This document shows positions 49,289 to 59,766 of a stretch of 64,000 nt of DNA, one piece after another (positions within the stretch are counted from its first letter, which is position 1; each line of letters begins with the position of its first letter). Origin of the DNA: Pythium myriotylum. Lineage: Eukaryota; Oomycota; Peronosporomycetes; Pythiales; Pythiaceae. The DNA is taken from assembly GCA_023091665.1 (NCBI GenBank), contig JALJCQ010000015.1, positions 3,348,001 through 3,412,000 of the forward strand, written 5' to 3'. The position numbers and the translations under genes are program-made. The notes below the pieces were generated by a model that did no database searches, was not told the origin of the DNA, and saw nothing but the letters and a program-made list of their open reading frames with translations.

Positions 49289-51242
49289 GGAGGCAGGCTG
49301 ACAAGCCAGACAAGTCAGACTAACCGCGCACCCACTCTCTCCTCGCTGACTGGGGGTGTGGGATGCTACGAGCAGCGTTGGAGCCAAACGCAGACCTCCA
49401 GCTTGGATAGTGCACACGAGTTCAGGTCACAACGTTCTGATCACAGAAGAAGAACCAATTAGCAACATCGGTAAATCAACTTATCGACGTGGCGGTGAGA
49501 GCCGGCTTTCGTGCCATTCACGAGTGTTTTTTTCACTCAGCAGGTTGTTCGCCAGTTACACGTGGAGATGTTCAAGGTGATCAACCGCCTTCAGAAATTC
49601 ATGTACTTCAACCACCAGGAAAGGTCTCTATCTCACCACAACTTCGTTATGGAGACGTGGACACTTCCAAGTTGATGACGCTCTTAGTCAGCAGGGTAAT
49701 AGAGGTGGTCGTGTCGAACATGTGGATAACGCTTTTGGTCACGAGCGTCATGGGAGATGGCGACAATGTACATAGTATGTACATAGCCACCATGCAATGG
49801 TGGCTGTTCCCACGTGGATGACGCTTTTCACAGGCGGCATCATCTTGACGATGCCCCGAGTCGTGGGGCATCATTCGTCAAGGTACTGTATGAATGTTCC
49901 CCTTTGAACTGAACCTGCACTAAGCTCATATGTGTGTCTTCAGCCCAAAGCCAAGTAAATGATAATTTGGATTAGTTTCAAATATCCAGAGCTTCTCCGG
50001 GCGAGGCACCGCTTTGTACACAATGTACAAATTGGGATGAACATCTTTTGAGACAACAACAACAAATCAGTCACGCACCAATCGAGACAAACAGGCGGAT
50101 TGGGTAGCATGAGAAGCGTTAGGGTTCATGGTGACGTGAGTCCGGTCTGTTTCAAAGGTAGTGTATGATCAGCGCGTGATGTTTGCTGTAAACTTTTCGA
50201 CCTGAGCGGATTTACACTTTATACGTCCCCTTACACATTTCCCCGCTGAGGACAGCTCCGTTGCACGAAGAAGTTGGTGAACGTCGATTGCTGCTCTCTG
50301 CGTCCGTGGCGATCCTCTCAGGCCGATCACGTCGACCCCTACTTGATCCGCTTTACCAAGCTCCACCTAAGTTACTAAGATTCAAGCCATGAGGCCAGAT
50401 GGAGATTGAACGTCGATGGCAACATCATCTGTGGCCCAACGATCGCGTTTACTCGCGCACGTAAACTGCTGTGGCCCGCAGCAGAACGAGGCGGCTACTG
50501 CTCCAATAGTGGGTTGCACAAACAAGACAGAGATAGCCTGGGAGACGCGCTTGTGAAGACGTAGCAGCTGGTTCAGCGGTGGCTGTCGCAAGAACGAGGG
50601 TGTGAAAGTGGGATGCCATAGCTTGGTAGGTCTGCTGACAACGGAGTGAGGAACGATTGGCGATCGACTGGTCTGTCGATCACAAGCCGAATGATGGTGC
50701 CTGGCAAGGTACTTGCGTGCGTACTACAAAACAGATCAGAAACGACATAGTATTCACATTGTTTTCACGACCAGGTCCAAGTACAAGTGTCTCGTATTAC
50801 GGCATGTCACTGTTTTGATTATTTGAAAGGCAAGTTTGTGACGGTTTGTCAACGTGGTCAAAATTTCATTCACCGACAGGCTTTGGAGAGACCTGATTCG
50901 ACTATAGTTTACTCTCGGGTAGTTGCAATGGAGAGAAAGAACGATACAGAGTGCGTAAATCGAAACTCAATAGACTCAATCATCATCAGAAATGAACGGT
51001 ACACTGTCAGAGCGTCCCTTTCTCTGTTAGTCCTATACTTGAAGTTCTTCATAGCTCCGTCACCACCGTCGACGGATAAACATGGGCCAACTTGAAGGTA
51101 AGCTGACGTGACCAATGGAGGTGGCTCAGATGAATCCCATGACCCTTTTATGTTGTCACTTCGCGCGATCCCCTTCGCCAGTGGAGTTGTTTTCCAACCC
51201 ATGGGCCGACGGCCCAGGCGGAAGAGTTACTCGAGCCCAACC

Positions 51243-51258
51243 TCATCACTCTCCAATT
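51243..51258 (+). promoter_or_regulatory. Initiator/FPR-like core promoter of GH5 copy 2
   Basis: TCATCACTCTCCAATT lies 48 bp before the ATG at 51307 and keeps the CTCCAATT core seen before other genes in the window. Confidence 0.45.
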
Positions 51259-51306
51259 CGCGCTGAAGAGCATTATCCATTAGCGGACGACGAAAGCTCA
51301 AAAAAG

Positions 51307-53361
51307 ATGGTAGCTACTCCGTACTTGTGGGTAGCTGCAGCATTCTACTCCGGGATTGGCTTCGCTGAAGCACAAAACTCGAAGGACTTGAAGTGGTACT
51401 GGGAGCATGAAGAAGACTCGCGTTTCGCAGCCGCCACAGGCAACTTCTCGAGCTTCTCACCCGATGACAAGACGCAGACGTGCTCTCAGGATATGCACGC
51501 GACGCCGTTCAATCGCCAAGTGCGCGGTGCCAATCTCGGTGGTTTGTTCGTGCTCGAACCATGGATCACTCCGTCGCTTTTCTACCAGTTCCTGGGAACA
51601 CAGGAGCGATTTGGTGACAAGGCACCCGAGAAGACAGCCATGGATTCGTACACGTTCTGCACGGCGCTTGGACCGGAAGAAGCCAACCGTCAGCTACGCA
51701 TCCACTGGGCAAACTGGGTCACTGAAAGCGATATCGCCGAGATGGCCGCTGCTGGCGTCAACTCGGTGCGCCTGCCAGTCGGGGATTGGATGTTCATTCC
51801 GTACGAGCCATTTATTGGGTGCACGGACGGCGCGTTGGAAGAGCTCGACCGCGTTCTTGGTCTTGCACTCAAGTACGACATTGACGTGCTCATTGACTTC
51901 CACGGCCTCGTGGGTTCCCAGAACGGCTTTGATAACAGTGGCCGAACAGCCGCAGTGAAGTGGACTTCGATTGCCAGTACTCAACCAGTGGGTGCGACGA
52001 CGTTCGAGCATTGGCCCATTCGACAGGCCGAATGGGCGGGAACCTATGACCCCGTGAACCGAAACTACTCGATGATTAACTACGCTAACTTGAACCAATC
52101 CCTCCGAGCTGTTGAGAAGGTTGTCACTCGCTACGCCAAGCACCCAGCGGTCCTTGGTCTCTTGCCAGTGAACGAACCATGGGAGCTGACGCCAGTTCAA
52201 GTGCTGAAGGACTACTACTGGAAAAGCTACAAGCGCGTCAAGGCGTTGGCTCCCAACTGGAAGTTTGTGATCCACGACTCGTTCCGTTTCGGTGTCGAGT
52301 TTTGGTCCGATTTCATGAGGGGCTGCCCTGACATCGCACTGGACACTCACATCTATCAGGCATGGATGAACCCCGGTACAGACGCCGACGTGTTTGCGAA
52401 TGCGTGCCAGCAGAAGTACAAGATTGGCAACATGGAGAACTCGCTCATGCCCGTGATTGTCGGGGAGTGGTCTGTTGCCACGGACAATTGCATGATGTGG
52501 CTCAACGGGTTCAACGACAACCTCCCGGGCTTCCCCAAGGTCACCTGCCGCCTCGTAAACTGTCCGGTAGAGAGCACCTATCTTGGCCGCGGCTTCCCAG
52601 GTACTCCGCTGGATATCACCAAACCGATCCAGGGCCCTTATGGTACCGGCACGTCCGGCCCGTCGTTTGGTCTGTGTCCTGTCAGCAGCAATGTCACGTT
52701 CGGTCAAAAGAAGACCGAAGACGACGTCGCATTTGTCAAGAGCCTTACCCTCAAGGTTCTCAATGCCTACTCGGTGGGCCATGGATGGTACTTTTGGAAC
52801 TTCAAGACCGAGCTTGGTGACGCACGCTGGGACTTCCTCGAACTCGTCCGCCTCGGCGCCTTCCCGAAGAATATTTCCAGCTACAAACCTGAGGACGGTG
52901 TCGCCAGTTCGTGTGAGAAGGAAGACAGAGGTGGGTTTGAGTGCCGAGCAAAACGCGGCGTCAAGCCCTTTGAGCTCGAGAACGGCGTCGCCTACGCATG
53001 CAACGCCGATCGTGTCAATTGTGGTGACCTCAAGAAATCGAACGCGACTATCGAGGAGCAGGCGGACTACGCTTTCAACGCGTACTGGCAGATCTACCGT
53101 CTTGAGGGTGCGACGTGCGATTTTGGGGGTGCCGCACATCTCCTCAACATTGCGGAGGACAAACCGAGCATGCTGACAAAGTTCAGCATGAGAGTGGCGA
53201 AGAGCGTGGTCACTCCACGTTTTGAAGGTGGTGAGAAGACGTCGTGGCTCTCACGCTTTGCGGGCAGTGTCGGTATCGTCGCGGCGGTAGCTATTGTAGC
53301 CAAAGCCCTCGCTCAGCAACGTCGCCGCGCGCAGTACAACGCGATCGGCTCCACCATCTAA
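51307..53361 (+). CDS. GH5 exo-beta-1,3-glucanase-like, copy 2
   Basis: The 684 residues are the same length as copy 1 at 28820-30874 and nearly identical from about residue 295 to the end. Differences cluster in the signal peptide and around residues 270-300 (RYAKHPAVLGLLPVNEPW versus RYAQHPAVLGLQPVNEPW). Catalytic Glu290 (NEPW) and Glu387 (GEWS) and the C-terminal transmembrane helix are intact. Wall beta-1,3-glucan remodelling or degradation is the likely role. The ATG at 51307 gives the signal peptide; the upstream in-frame ATG at 51115 precedes the core promoter. Its 3' 600 bp form the outer part of the left arm of the big inverted repeat. Confidence 0.9.
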   Translation: MVATPYLWVAAAFYSGIGFAEAQNSKDLKWYWEHEEDSRFAAATGNFSSFSPDDKTQTCSQDMHATPFNRQVRGANLGGLFVLEPWITPSLFYQFLGTQERFGDKAPEKTAMDSYTFCTALGPEEANRQLRIHWANWVTESDIAEMAAAGVNSVRLPVGDWMFIPYEPFIGCTDGALEELDRVLGLALKYDIDVLIDFHGLVGSQNGFDNSGRTAAVKWTSIASTQPVGATTFEHWPIRQAEWAGTYDPVNRNYSMINYANLNQSLRAVEKVVTRYAKHPAVLGLLPVNEPWELTPVQVLKDYYWKSYKRVKALAPNWKFVIHDSFRFGVEFWSDFMRGCPDIALDTHIYQAWMNPGTDADVFANACQQKYKIGNMENSLMPVIVGEWSVATDNCMMWLNGFNDNLPGFPKVTCRLVNCPVESTYLGRGFPGTPLDITKPIQGPYGTGTSGPSFGLCPVSSNVTFGQKKTEDDVAFVKSLTLKVLNAYSVGHGWYFWNFKTELGDARWDFLELVRLGAFPKNISSYKPEDGVASSCEKEDRGGFECRAKRGVKPFELENGVAYACNADRVNCGDLKKSNATIEEQADYAFNAYWQIYRLEGATCDFGGAAHLLNIAEDKPSMLTKFSMRVAKSVVTPRFEGGEKTSWLSRFAGSVGIVAAVAIVAKALAQQRRRAQYNAIGSTI

Positions 53362-53821
53362 TGCTTTCAAAATCTTCTAGCACTGGTCACTGAAACTGCA
53401 AGCTTACAATTCTTGCAATACAATAGCGCAATGCTTGAAGTGGTTAGTTGGCCCAAGTGAATGCATTGGTGCCCGAGCAAGGAAGCGCACAGTCCCGAAA
53501 ACCGTTGAAGATTTGCTTAAACTCCTTTCAATGGTAGACGTTGACTTTGATCGTATCCGAGGGTGCTGGCGCCCATTTTTTCAACGCAAACCTCTCTCAG
53601 ACTACTTCGTGCCTTATCCAAATTGGACCTGCGAGACTTTCGAGGCTCACAACGAGCACACACAAGGCATCAGCCCATCATTCCAAACATCAACAACGGC
53701 ATATTGATCATTAGTGCATATATCGGTGCAAGTTTGGAACTGTGTGCACTACGATCACGGCGTGTCCGTTCTTTGAACGGAGCGCCGCCCCGTCGTGTTG
53801 TATTCGTTACCCATATCCATC
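53362..53821. other. Intergenic within left arm
   Basis: Lies between the GH5 stop and the PAN stop (tail-to-tail). Exact counterpart at 56471-56930. No gene seen. Confidence 0.5.
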
Positions 53822-54430
53822 TTAAGGACACTTGAGGATCCCCGGTCTCGTGATTGTGTAGGATGTGACGCCTGCCTTGGGCACGGTGGTGGTCCCCCTG
53901 GACTTGAGGTAGCAGGTGCCGCCTTGGTTGCTGGTCCACGAAAACGCGAAGCAGTTGTAGTTGGCCGAACACGGTGACATGCAATCTGGTGCAGAGCCAC
54001 CTCGCGCGGTGCCGATGTCATTGGCCGGCATGTCGACGTTGGAGCCGATACCGGTTGGTTGATAACCTGAGGTGATCGACAGAACGTAGGACACAGCACC
54101 GGTCTTGGCGACGCTTGGAGGAACAGGTGTGTTCACCACCGTGACATCCCACCGCTTGTACCAGCAAGTGCCGCCGTTATAATCGGTCCAGGTGACAGCA
54201 TTGCACGTCTGGCCTGACTTGAAGAAGCACTTATCGGCACAGAAGAGAGGATCGGAAGATCTTTCGTTGCCGATATCCACCGCATTGATGTCAGCACCGC
54301 AAGCTGTGACTGGGTACGCGTATAAACCACTGTTGATTTGGAGGAGGCGAGGGTCGGTGGCGTTGGAGGACGCAGCTACTGACGACGTGGTTGCAGCAGC
54401 CAAGAGACTTGAGATGGCCAGGAGGTTCAT
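53822..54430 (-). CDS. Secreted two-PAN/Apple-domain protein (left-arm copy)
   Basis: The 202-residue product has a signal peptide (about 1-19) and two PAN/Apple-type modules. The first (about 40-95) has ACGADINAVDIGNE, CADKC and CNAVTWTDYNGGTCWYKRW. The second (about 125-195) has VDMPANDIG, CMSPC, CFAFSWTSNQGGTCYLKS and a terminal GVTSYTITRPGILKCP. PAN modules bind carbohydrate or protein; in oomycetes they occur in cellulose-binding CBEL-type wall lectins, but no CBM1 is present here. The start at 54430 is preferred to the longer frame from 54556, which adds 42 non-signal residues. Identical to the gene at 55862. Confidence 0.85.
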   Translation of the reverse strand: MNLLAISSLLAAATTSSVAASSNATDPRLLQINSGLYAYPVTACGADINAVDIGNERSSDPLFCADKCFFKSGQTCNAVTWTDYNGGTCWYKRWDVTVVNTPVPPSVAKTGAVSYVLSITSGYQPTGIGSNVDMPANDIGTARGGSAPDCMSPCSANYNCFAFSWTSNQGGTCYLKSRGTTTVPKAGVTSYTITRPGILKCP

Positions 54431-55861
54431 CTTGGAGGTGTTGTGGTCGGCGAGTGAATCGAGGAATGAGGAGTGAGCCCGACAGCTCCTTCGTATGCGC
54501 GATTTTGTTAGAGCGCAAGCTCTGGTGGTAACTAGGTGCAACTGGAGTCTTTTCACATCACAGCCTTCGAAGTTGAAGAATTGAGCCTTGACGTGAAGTT
54601 CGGGTGGAAGTTCAAGTCACTGTCGTGCCAACAAATCGATGCGAAGAGTATCAAGCAGCCTTTGAGCACACGCTCGGTTCGTTACTGCAATTCGGTTAAC
54701 TCCCATACAATATATGTCAGAGGCATTGATAGGCACCGGTGCTGAACGGGACAACTGTTGCAACGAGAATGGCGGTCGAACGTGCACCGATTTGCAAACG
54801 AAGTAGCATATGGTACAGAAACTGCACTAAGCGTTCGATTCGAACCTCAAATCAGTGTTGGCAGCGAGAGATACGAGGTATGAATAATGTTGACGCACAA
54901 TCGGCACGCCGTTGGATGCCCAAATGAGTCTCGCCCAACATCGTCAATAGCTGTGCAGTAAACAAATCGAATGTCACTCAACGCTGCGATGATGATAGTG
55001 ATGATGCAATCGATGTCTATATACTGTACTTCTCAGAGAGAATCATAATACCTTCTGATCCTGCGGTAACTATTATGCGTAATGGTCCACACGGAAATCT
55101 ACCACGTTTCAGGTATGATGTCATCATGAAGACGCACCAAGTACGGGAAGTCGAAGTGGTCCCTTATTCAACGATTTTTTAAAATCGATTAAAATCGATT
55201 ATCGACACAAGGACTTCTCTTCAAAATTGTAAGATGAGAGACCAATTCGACATGATTATTTCATCGATTGCATCGATTGCATAATCACTACCGGTATCAT
55301 CATCGCAGCGTTGAGTGACATTCGATTTGTTTACTGCACAGCTATTGACGATGTTGGGCGAGACTCATTTGGGCATCCAACGGCGTGCCGATTGTGCGTC
55401 AACATTATTCATACCTCGTATCTCTCGCTGCCAACACTGATTTGAGGTTCGAATCGAACGCTTAGTGCAGTTTCTGTACCATATGCTACTTCGTTTGCAA
55501 ATCGGTGCACGTTCGACCGCCATTCTCGTTGCAACAGTTGTCCCGTTCAGCACCGGTGCCTATCAATGCCTCTGACATATATTGTATGGGAGTTAACCGA
55601 ATTGCAGTAACGAACCGAGCGTGTGCTCAAAGGCTGCTTGATACTCTTCGCATCGATTTGTTGGCACGACAGTGACTTGAACTTCCACCCGAACTTCACG
55701 TCAAGGCTCAATTCTTCAACTTCGAAGGCTGTGATGTGAAAAGACTCCAGTTGCACCTAGTTACCACCAGAGCTTGCGCTCTAACAAAATCGCGCATACG
55801 AAGGAGCTGTCGGGCTCACTCCTCATTCCTCGATTCACTCGCCGACCACAACACCTCCAAG
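54431..55861. other. Palindrome centre between head-to-head PAN genes
   Basis: Shared inverted promoter regions (54431-54997, 55295-55861) and the 297-bp AT-rich spacer with ATCGATT-type repeats. Mirror ORFs here (54739-54927, 55365-55553) have no family signature. Confidence 0.5.
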
Positions 55862-56470
55862 ATGAACCTCCTGGCCATCTCAAGTCTCTTGGCTGCTGCA
55901 ACCACGTCGTCAGTAGCTGCGTCCTCCAACGCCACCGACCCTCGCCTCCTCCAAATCAACAGTGGTTTATACGCGTACCCAGTCACAGCTTGCGGTGCTG
56001 ACATCAATGCGGTGGATATCGGCAACGAAAGATCTTCCGATCCTCTCTTCTGTGCCGATAAGTGCTTCTTCAAGTCAGGCCAGACGTGCAATGCTGTCAC
56101 CTGGACCGATTATAACGGCGGCACTTGCTGGTACAAGCGGTGGGATGTCACGGTGGTGAACACACCTGTTCCTCCAAGCGTCGCCAAGACCGGTGCTGTG
56201 TCCTACGTTCTGTCGATCACCTCAGGTTATCAACCAACCGGTATCGGCTCCAACGTCGACATGCCGGCCAATGACATCGGCACCGCGCGAGGTGGCTCTG
56301 CACCAGATTGCATGTCACCGTGTTCGGCCAACTACAACTGCTTCGCGTTTTCGTGGACCAGCAACCAAGGCGGCACCTGCTACCTCAAGTCCAGGGGGAC
56401 CACCACCGTGCCCAAGGCAGGCGTCACATCCTACACAATCACGAGACCGGGGATCCTCAAGTGTCCTTAA
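55862..56470 (+). CDS. Secreted two-PAN/Apple-domain protein (right-arm copy)
   Basis: This has the same 202 residues as the gene at 53822-54430, read in the opposite direction across the palindrome: signal peptide, then two PAN modules with CNAVTWTDYNGGTCWYKRW and CFAFSWTSNQGGTCYLKS. The absence of even silent differences in the translated track suggests very recent duplication, ongoing gene conversion or an assembly artefact. Head-to-head with its twin, with about 1.4 kb between start codons. Confidence 0.83.
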   Translation: MNLLAISSLLAAATTSSVAASSNATDPRLLQINSGLYAYPVTACGADINAVDIGNERSSDPLFCADKCFFKSGQTCNAVTWTDYNGGTCWYKRWDVTVVNTPVPPSVAKTGAVSYVLSITSGYQPTGIGSNVDMPANDIGTARGGSAPDCMSPCSANYNCFAFSWTSNQGGTCYLKSRGTTTVPKAGVTSYTITRPGILKCP

Positions 56471-56930
56471 GATGGATATGGGTAACGAATACAACACGAC
56501 GGGGCGGCGCTCCGTTCAAAGAACGGACACGCCGTGATCGTAGTGCACACAGTTCCAAACTTGCACCGATATATGCACTAATGATCAATATGCCGTTGTT
56601 GATGTTTGGAATGATGGGCTGATGCCTTGTGTGTGCTCGTTGTGAGCCTCGAAAGTCTCGCAGGTCCAATTTGGATAAGGCACGAAGTAGTCTGAGAGAG
56701 GTTTGCGTTGAAAAAATGGGCGCCAGCACCCTCGGATACGATCAAAGTCAACGTCTACCATTGAAAGGAGTTTAAGCAAATCTTCAACGGTTTTCGGGAC
56801 TGTGCGCTTCCTTGCTCGGGCACCAATGCATTCACTTGGGCCAACTAACCACTTCAAGCATTGCGCTATTGTATTGCAAGAATTGTAAGCTTGCAGTTTC
56901 AGTGACCAGTGCTAGAAGATTTTGAAAGCA

Positions 56931-57533
56931 TTAGATGGTGGAGCCGATCGCGTTGTACTGCGCGCGGCGACGTTGCTGAGCGAGGGCTTTGGCTACAATA
57001 GCTACCGCCGCGACGATACCGACACTGCCCGCAAAGCGTGAGAGCCACGACGTCTTCTCACCACCTTCAAAACGTGGAGTGACCACGCTCTTCGCCACTC
57101 TCATGCTGAACTTTGTCAGCATGCTCGGTTTGTCCTCCGCAATGTTGAGGAGATGTGCGGCACCCCCAAAATCGCACGTCGCACCCTCAAGACGGTAGAT
57201 CTGCCAGTACGCGTTGAAAGCGTAGTCCGCCTGCTCCTCGATAGTCGCGTTCGATTTCTTGAGGTCACCACAATTGACACGATCGGCGTTGCATGCGTAG
57301 GCGACGCCGTTCTCGAGCTCAAAGGGCTTGACGCCGCGTTTTGCTCGGCACTCAAACCCACCTCTGTCTTCCTTCTCACACGAACTGGCGACACCGTCCT
57401 CAGGTTTGTAGCTGGAAATATTCTTCGGGAAGGCGCCGAGGCGGACGAGTTCGAGGAAGTCCCAGCGTGCGTCACCAAACTAGGTCTTGAAGTTCCAGAA
57501 GTACCATCCATGGCCCACCGAGTGGGCATTGAG
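56931..57533 (-). pseudogene. GH5 glucanase 3' fragment
   Basis: The C-terminal 200 residues of the GH5 gene on the right arm end in the same stop and include the transmembrane helix and QQRRRAQYNAIGSTI. Near its 5' end the codon for Glu in FKTELGD is TAG (about 57481-57483). Upstream of 57533 the similarity stops abruptly. It lacks the catalytic residues and a start, so it is a truncated copy created by the inverted duplication. Confidence 0.9.
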
Positions 57534-57905
57534 TGCTCGAGGTGACATCTTTCGTCCTAGTGTAACACCGAGAACGAGAGGCTACATTTACACGCTGGAT
57601 CTCTCGGATCCTTGATCAAAGTAGCTTCGGGGACATCCTGCACAAAGGTTTGACTGAAACTTATTTCGCTGAGGGGGCTTGGTATAATAAGGCGCAGCGG
57701 GCAGCTGCGGCTATCGGACTCAACGTACCGATCGAATAGATCTCAAATCCAAATACAAAAGAACCTTTTGCGTGAGTTTGTTGCTTATCTCTGTATGCTA
57801 GTCAAGTTGAACGTTGCCGCCCACTGCTTCTTCCATAATACGCGAAGTGTTTTAAGGAACCACGCAGTTGCAATCGACCTCACAGTCGTTTGACTGGCAC
57901 GCTGC
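57534..57905. other. Junction and intergenic
   Basis: Sequence beyond the right-arm breakpoint is unrelated to GH5. No gene or repeat was recognised before the next PAN stop. Confidence 0.45.
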
Positions 57906-58520
57906 TTATGGGCAATTTAGGAATCTTGCTCGAGAGATAGTGTACGAGGTGACGCCGGCCTTGGGCACCGTTGTGACACCTCCGGTTTTGAAATAGCATG
58001 TACCGCCTTGGTAGTTGTTCCACGCAAACGCAAAGCAGTTGTCGCGAATAATGCATCGACTCAGACACTTGATTGGCGCGTCCCAGTTCTCTGAGCCAAT
58101 GTCCTTTCCGGGCATGTCGACATCCGAGCCGATGCCCATAGGGTAGTTCAGCGAAATGGGAGGCGCGAGCACGTACGACACAGCACCAGTCTTGGCAACG
58201 GTGCGTGGCATGTAGCCTCCTGAGGTCAAAACATCCCACTGCTTGTACCAGCAAGTTCCGCCATTGTAGTTGGTCCATGTCACAGCATTGCACTGGTACA
58301 TCTTGTCGCAGTTGTCCGCGCAAGCTCTCGGATCGGCCGATCTACCGTTGCTGAGATCCTTCTCGCGCACATCGACCCCACAGCCGGTGAGTTGTAAGCC
58401 GTAGAAGTTTGGGTCGGTTGCGTAGAGTGCACGGGATAGCGTTGAGTTTGGCACTACAGCTGCTGACGTGGTGGGAGGGACTGTGAGCAGAATGGCGGCT
58501 ATGGATGCTTGGCGGATCAT
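57906..58520 (-). CDS. Secreted two-PAN/Apple-domain protein
   Basis: The 204-residue product has a signal peptide (about 1-20). The first PAN module has TGCGVDVREKDLSNGRSADP, CADNC and CNAVTWTNYNGGTCWYKQW. The second has VDMPGKDIGSENW, CLSRC, CFAFAWNNYQGGTCYFKTGG and GVTSYTISRARFLNCP. It belongs to the subgroup with the genes at 60794 and 62053 (GVDVxEKDLSN motif). The start at 58520 opens the signal peptide; the longer frame from 58667 is rejected. An Initiator-like CTCATTTC lies about 37 bp upstream on the same strand. Confidence 0.85.
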   Translation of the reverse strand: MIRQASIAAILLTVPPTTSAAVVPNSTLSRALYATDPNFYGLQLTGCGVDVREKDLSNGRSADPRACADNCDKMYQCNAVTWTNYNGGTCWYKQWDVLTSGGYMPRTVAKTGAVSYVLAPPISLNYPMGIGSDVDMPGKDIGSENWDAPIKCLSRCIIRDNCFAFAWNNYQGGTCYFKTGGVTTVPKAGVTSYTISRARFLNCP

Positions 58521-59766
58521 GGACTTATTTTGCGTGGCGAGGCGGAGTTTGAAATGAGCTCGCGACAGAAGATCTTTTGGAGCATTCATGTCCTGTCTAT
58601 GGTTCGGAACAGTCCAGTCCTGCTGGATTCGCAGCAGGATCCTCCCAGCTGAATCAACTTGATTCATTCTAAGTGATATCTAATACGGAAAAGATCCATT
58701 CACTTCAACTTGAAACACGATGGGATGTGCCGGTCGGCCAAAGCGTGATCTCGTCTTCGTGACCGGTCTCACTATTGAACTAGTCTCGCGTACCGGTGAG
58801 AAAATGCGGTCACTGCGGCATTTGAAGGCTGGAGTCGACGACTGTAATGAGATGTACCAGATTGTTTAAATCGGTTGACTGAGCACCATCTTACCCCCCC
58901 CCCCCCCTACAGTGGAGGGGGGGGTAAGATGGTGCTCAGTCACGCGTGGAGGCTCCACGCGTGCAAATCACGTTGCAGGAACGGGAAAATTGGAGTGATA
59001 TAACAGACTGTTGTGGCCTGATTTTCTATGATATATGCGCTGCAGCCAATCAACACTTTTTTATGTACTAGACCTGAGGCTCAGTTTGTCTGGAAACATA
59101 AAAAAGTGTTGTAAATTACGGTAAAATATACATTCAGCTACAAAGGATCCGATGGGTGCGTCCTCATCAAACTTAATAATCTAGAAGTGCGGTCTTCTCG
59201 AGATGAAACATGTTTTTTTCTCCAGTCTAGTTGCCCACGATTCTTGTCGATCCACCTTAGAGCGCTCGATGTGGACTAGGATTGACTTCGTGCTCGAGAC
59301 TCCGGCTCAATTCCAATTTTACCATCTACCAATTCGGATCATCGTGTCATCTACCGTATCAAGACAAGCTGTGGCCAGGGACATGGCTCAGCTTAGCAAA
59401 GAGCAGCATCAACAATCGTGCTCGCAATACTGCTATTAGGATGCATTAGTTGAACTCAATAGACTCCACCTGCATCATCATCATCATCATCATCATCATC
59501 GTGCTCGAATGCTCGCCGCCGTTATGTCGTATTACCTTCAATACATTGTCTCATTCGAGTTTGAGCGGAGGGATCGTACTATTGCGAAATAACGGTTCTT
59601 GAATAGAGTTGGTAAAGGAAATATTAGATTATCGCGTGGTCTCATCTGAGGCCTACTGAGCCTAAAGTCTACTGACTTCGTTTGAACAAAAACCGTCCAC
59701 TTGAGGTGTTGTTCTGTGAGACTGGACAGAAGACGCCTCACTTGCCAATCTACTTACCGATCCGCG
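58521..59766. other. Intergenic with two adjacent hairpins and a CAT microsatellite
   Basis: Divergent spacer between two PAN genes. Contains hairpins 58877-58963, a (CAT)n tract near 59473-59500 and a string shared with 32414-32460. No gene called. Confidence 0.5.
58877..58963. repeat. Two adjoining hairpins
   Basis: Hairpin one has 25-bp perfect arms (58877-58901, 58917-58941) running GACTGAGCACCATCTTACC into a C-tract. Hairpin two is CACGCGTGGA (58941-58950) with its complement (58954-58963). They share one base. Confidence 0.9.

Larger units (their letters stand above)
49179..51306. other. Intergenic with duplicated promoter and shared upstream block
   Basis: Positions 49207-49288 hold a tandem promoter duplication. 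Up to about 49660 the sequence is an inverted diverged copy of 20385-20800. A small hairpin (gatgcccc..ggggcatc) lies near 49852-49873. The remaining 1.4 kb before the GH5 gene shows no gene. Confidence 0.5.
52759..57533. repeat. Large inverted repeat, 2.24-kb arms, 297-bp spacer
   Basis: Left arm 52759-54997, right arm 55295-57533; coordinates in the arms sum to 110292. Each arm contains a whole PAN gene and the 3' part of the GH5 gene. The PAN coding sequences are identical in translation along their full length. The only mismatches I saw are four substitutions in the outermost 65 bp of the arms (opposite 52767-52812). The spacer 54998-55294 is AT-rich. Confidence 0.93.

Noticed and set aside
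49674..49830. Repeated GATGACGCTYTT strings as a tandem satellite
   Set aside because: Only three diverged copies with irregular spacing; too weak to call.
51694..53139. 481-codon antisense frame over GH5 copy 2 (also in copy 1)
   Set aside because: Same codon-bias artefact; the two copies share it simply because the genes are near-identical.
59473..59500. CAT microsatellite as a CRISPR or satellite signal
   Set aside because: A simple trinucleotide repeat of about nine units; no spacers.
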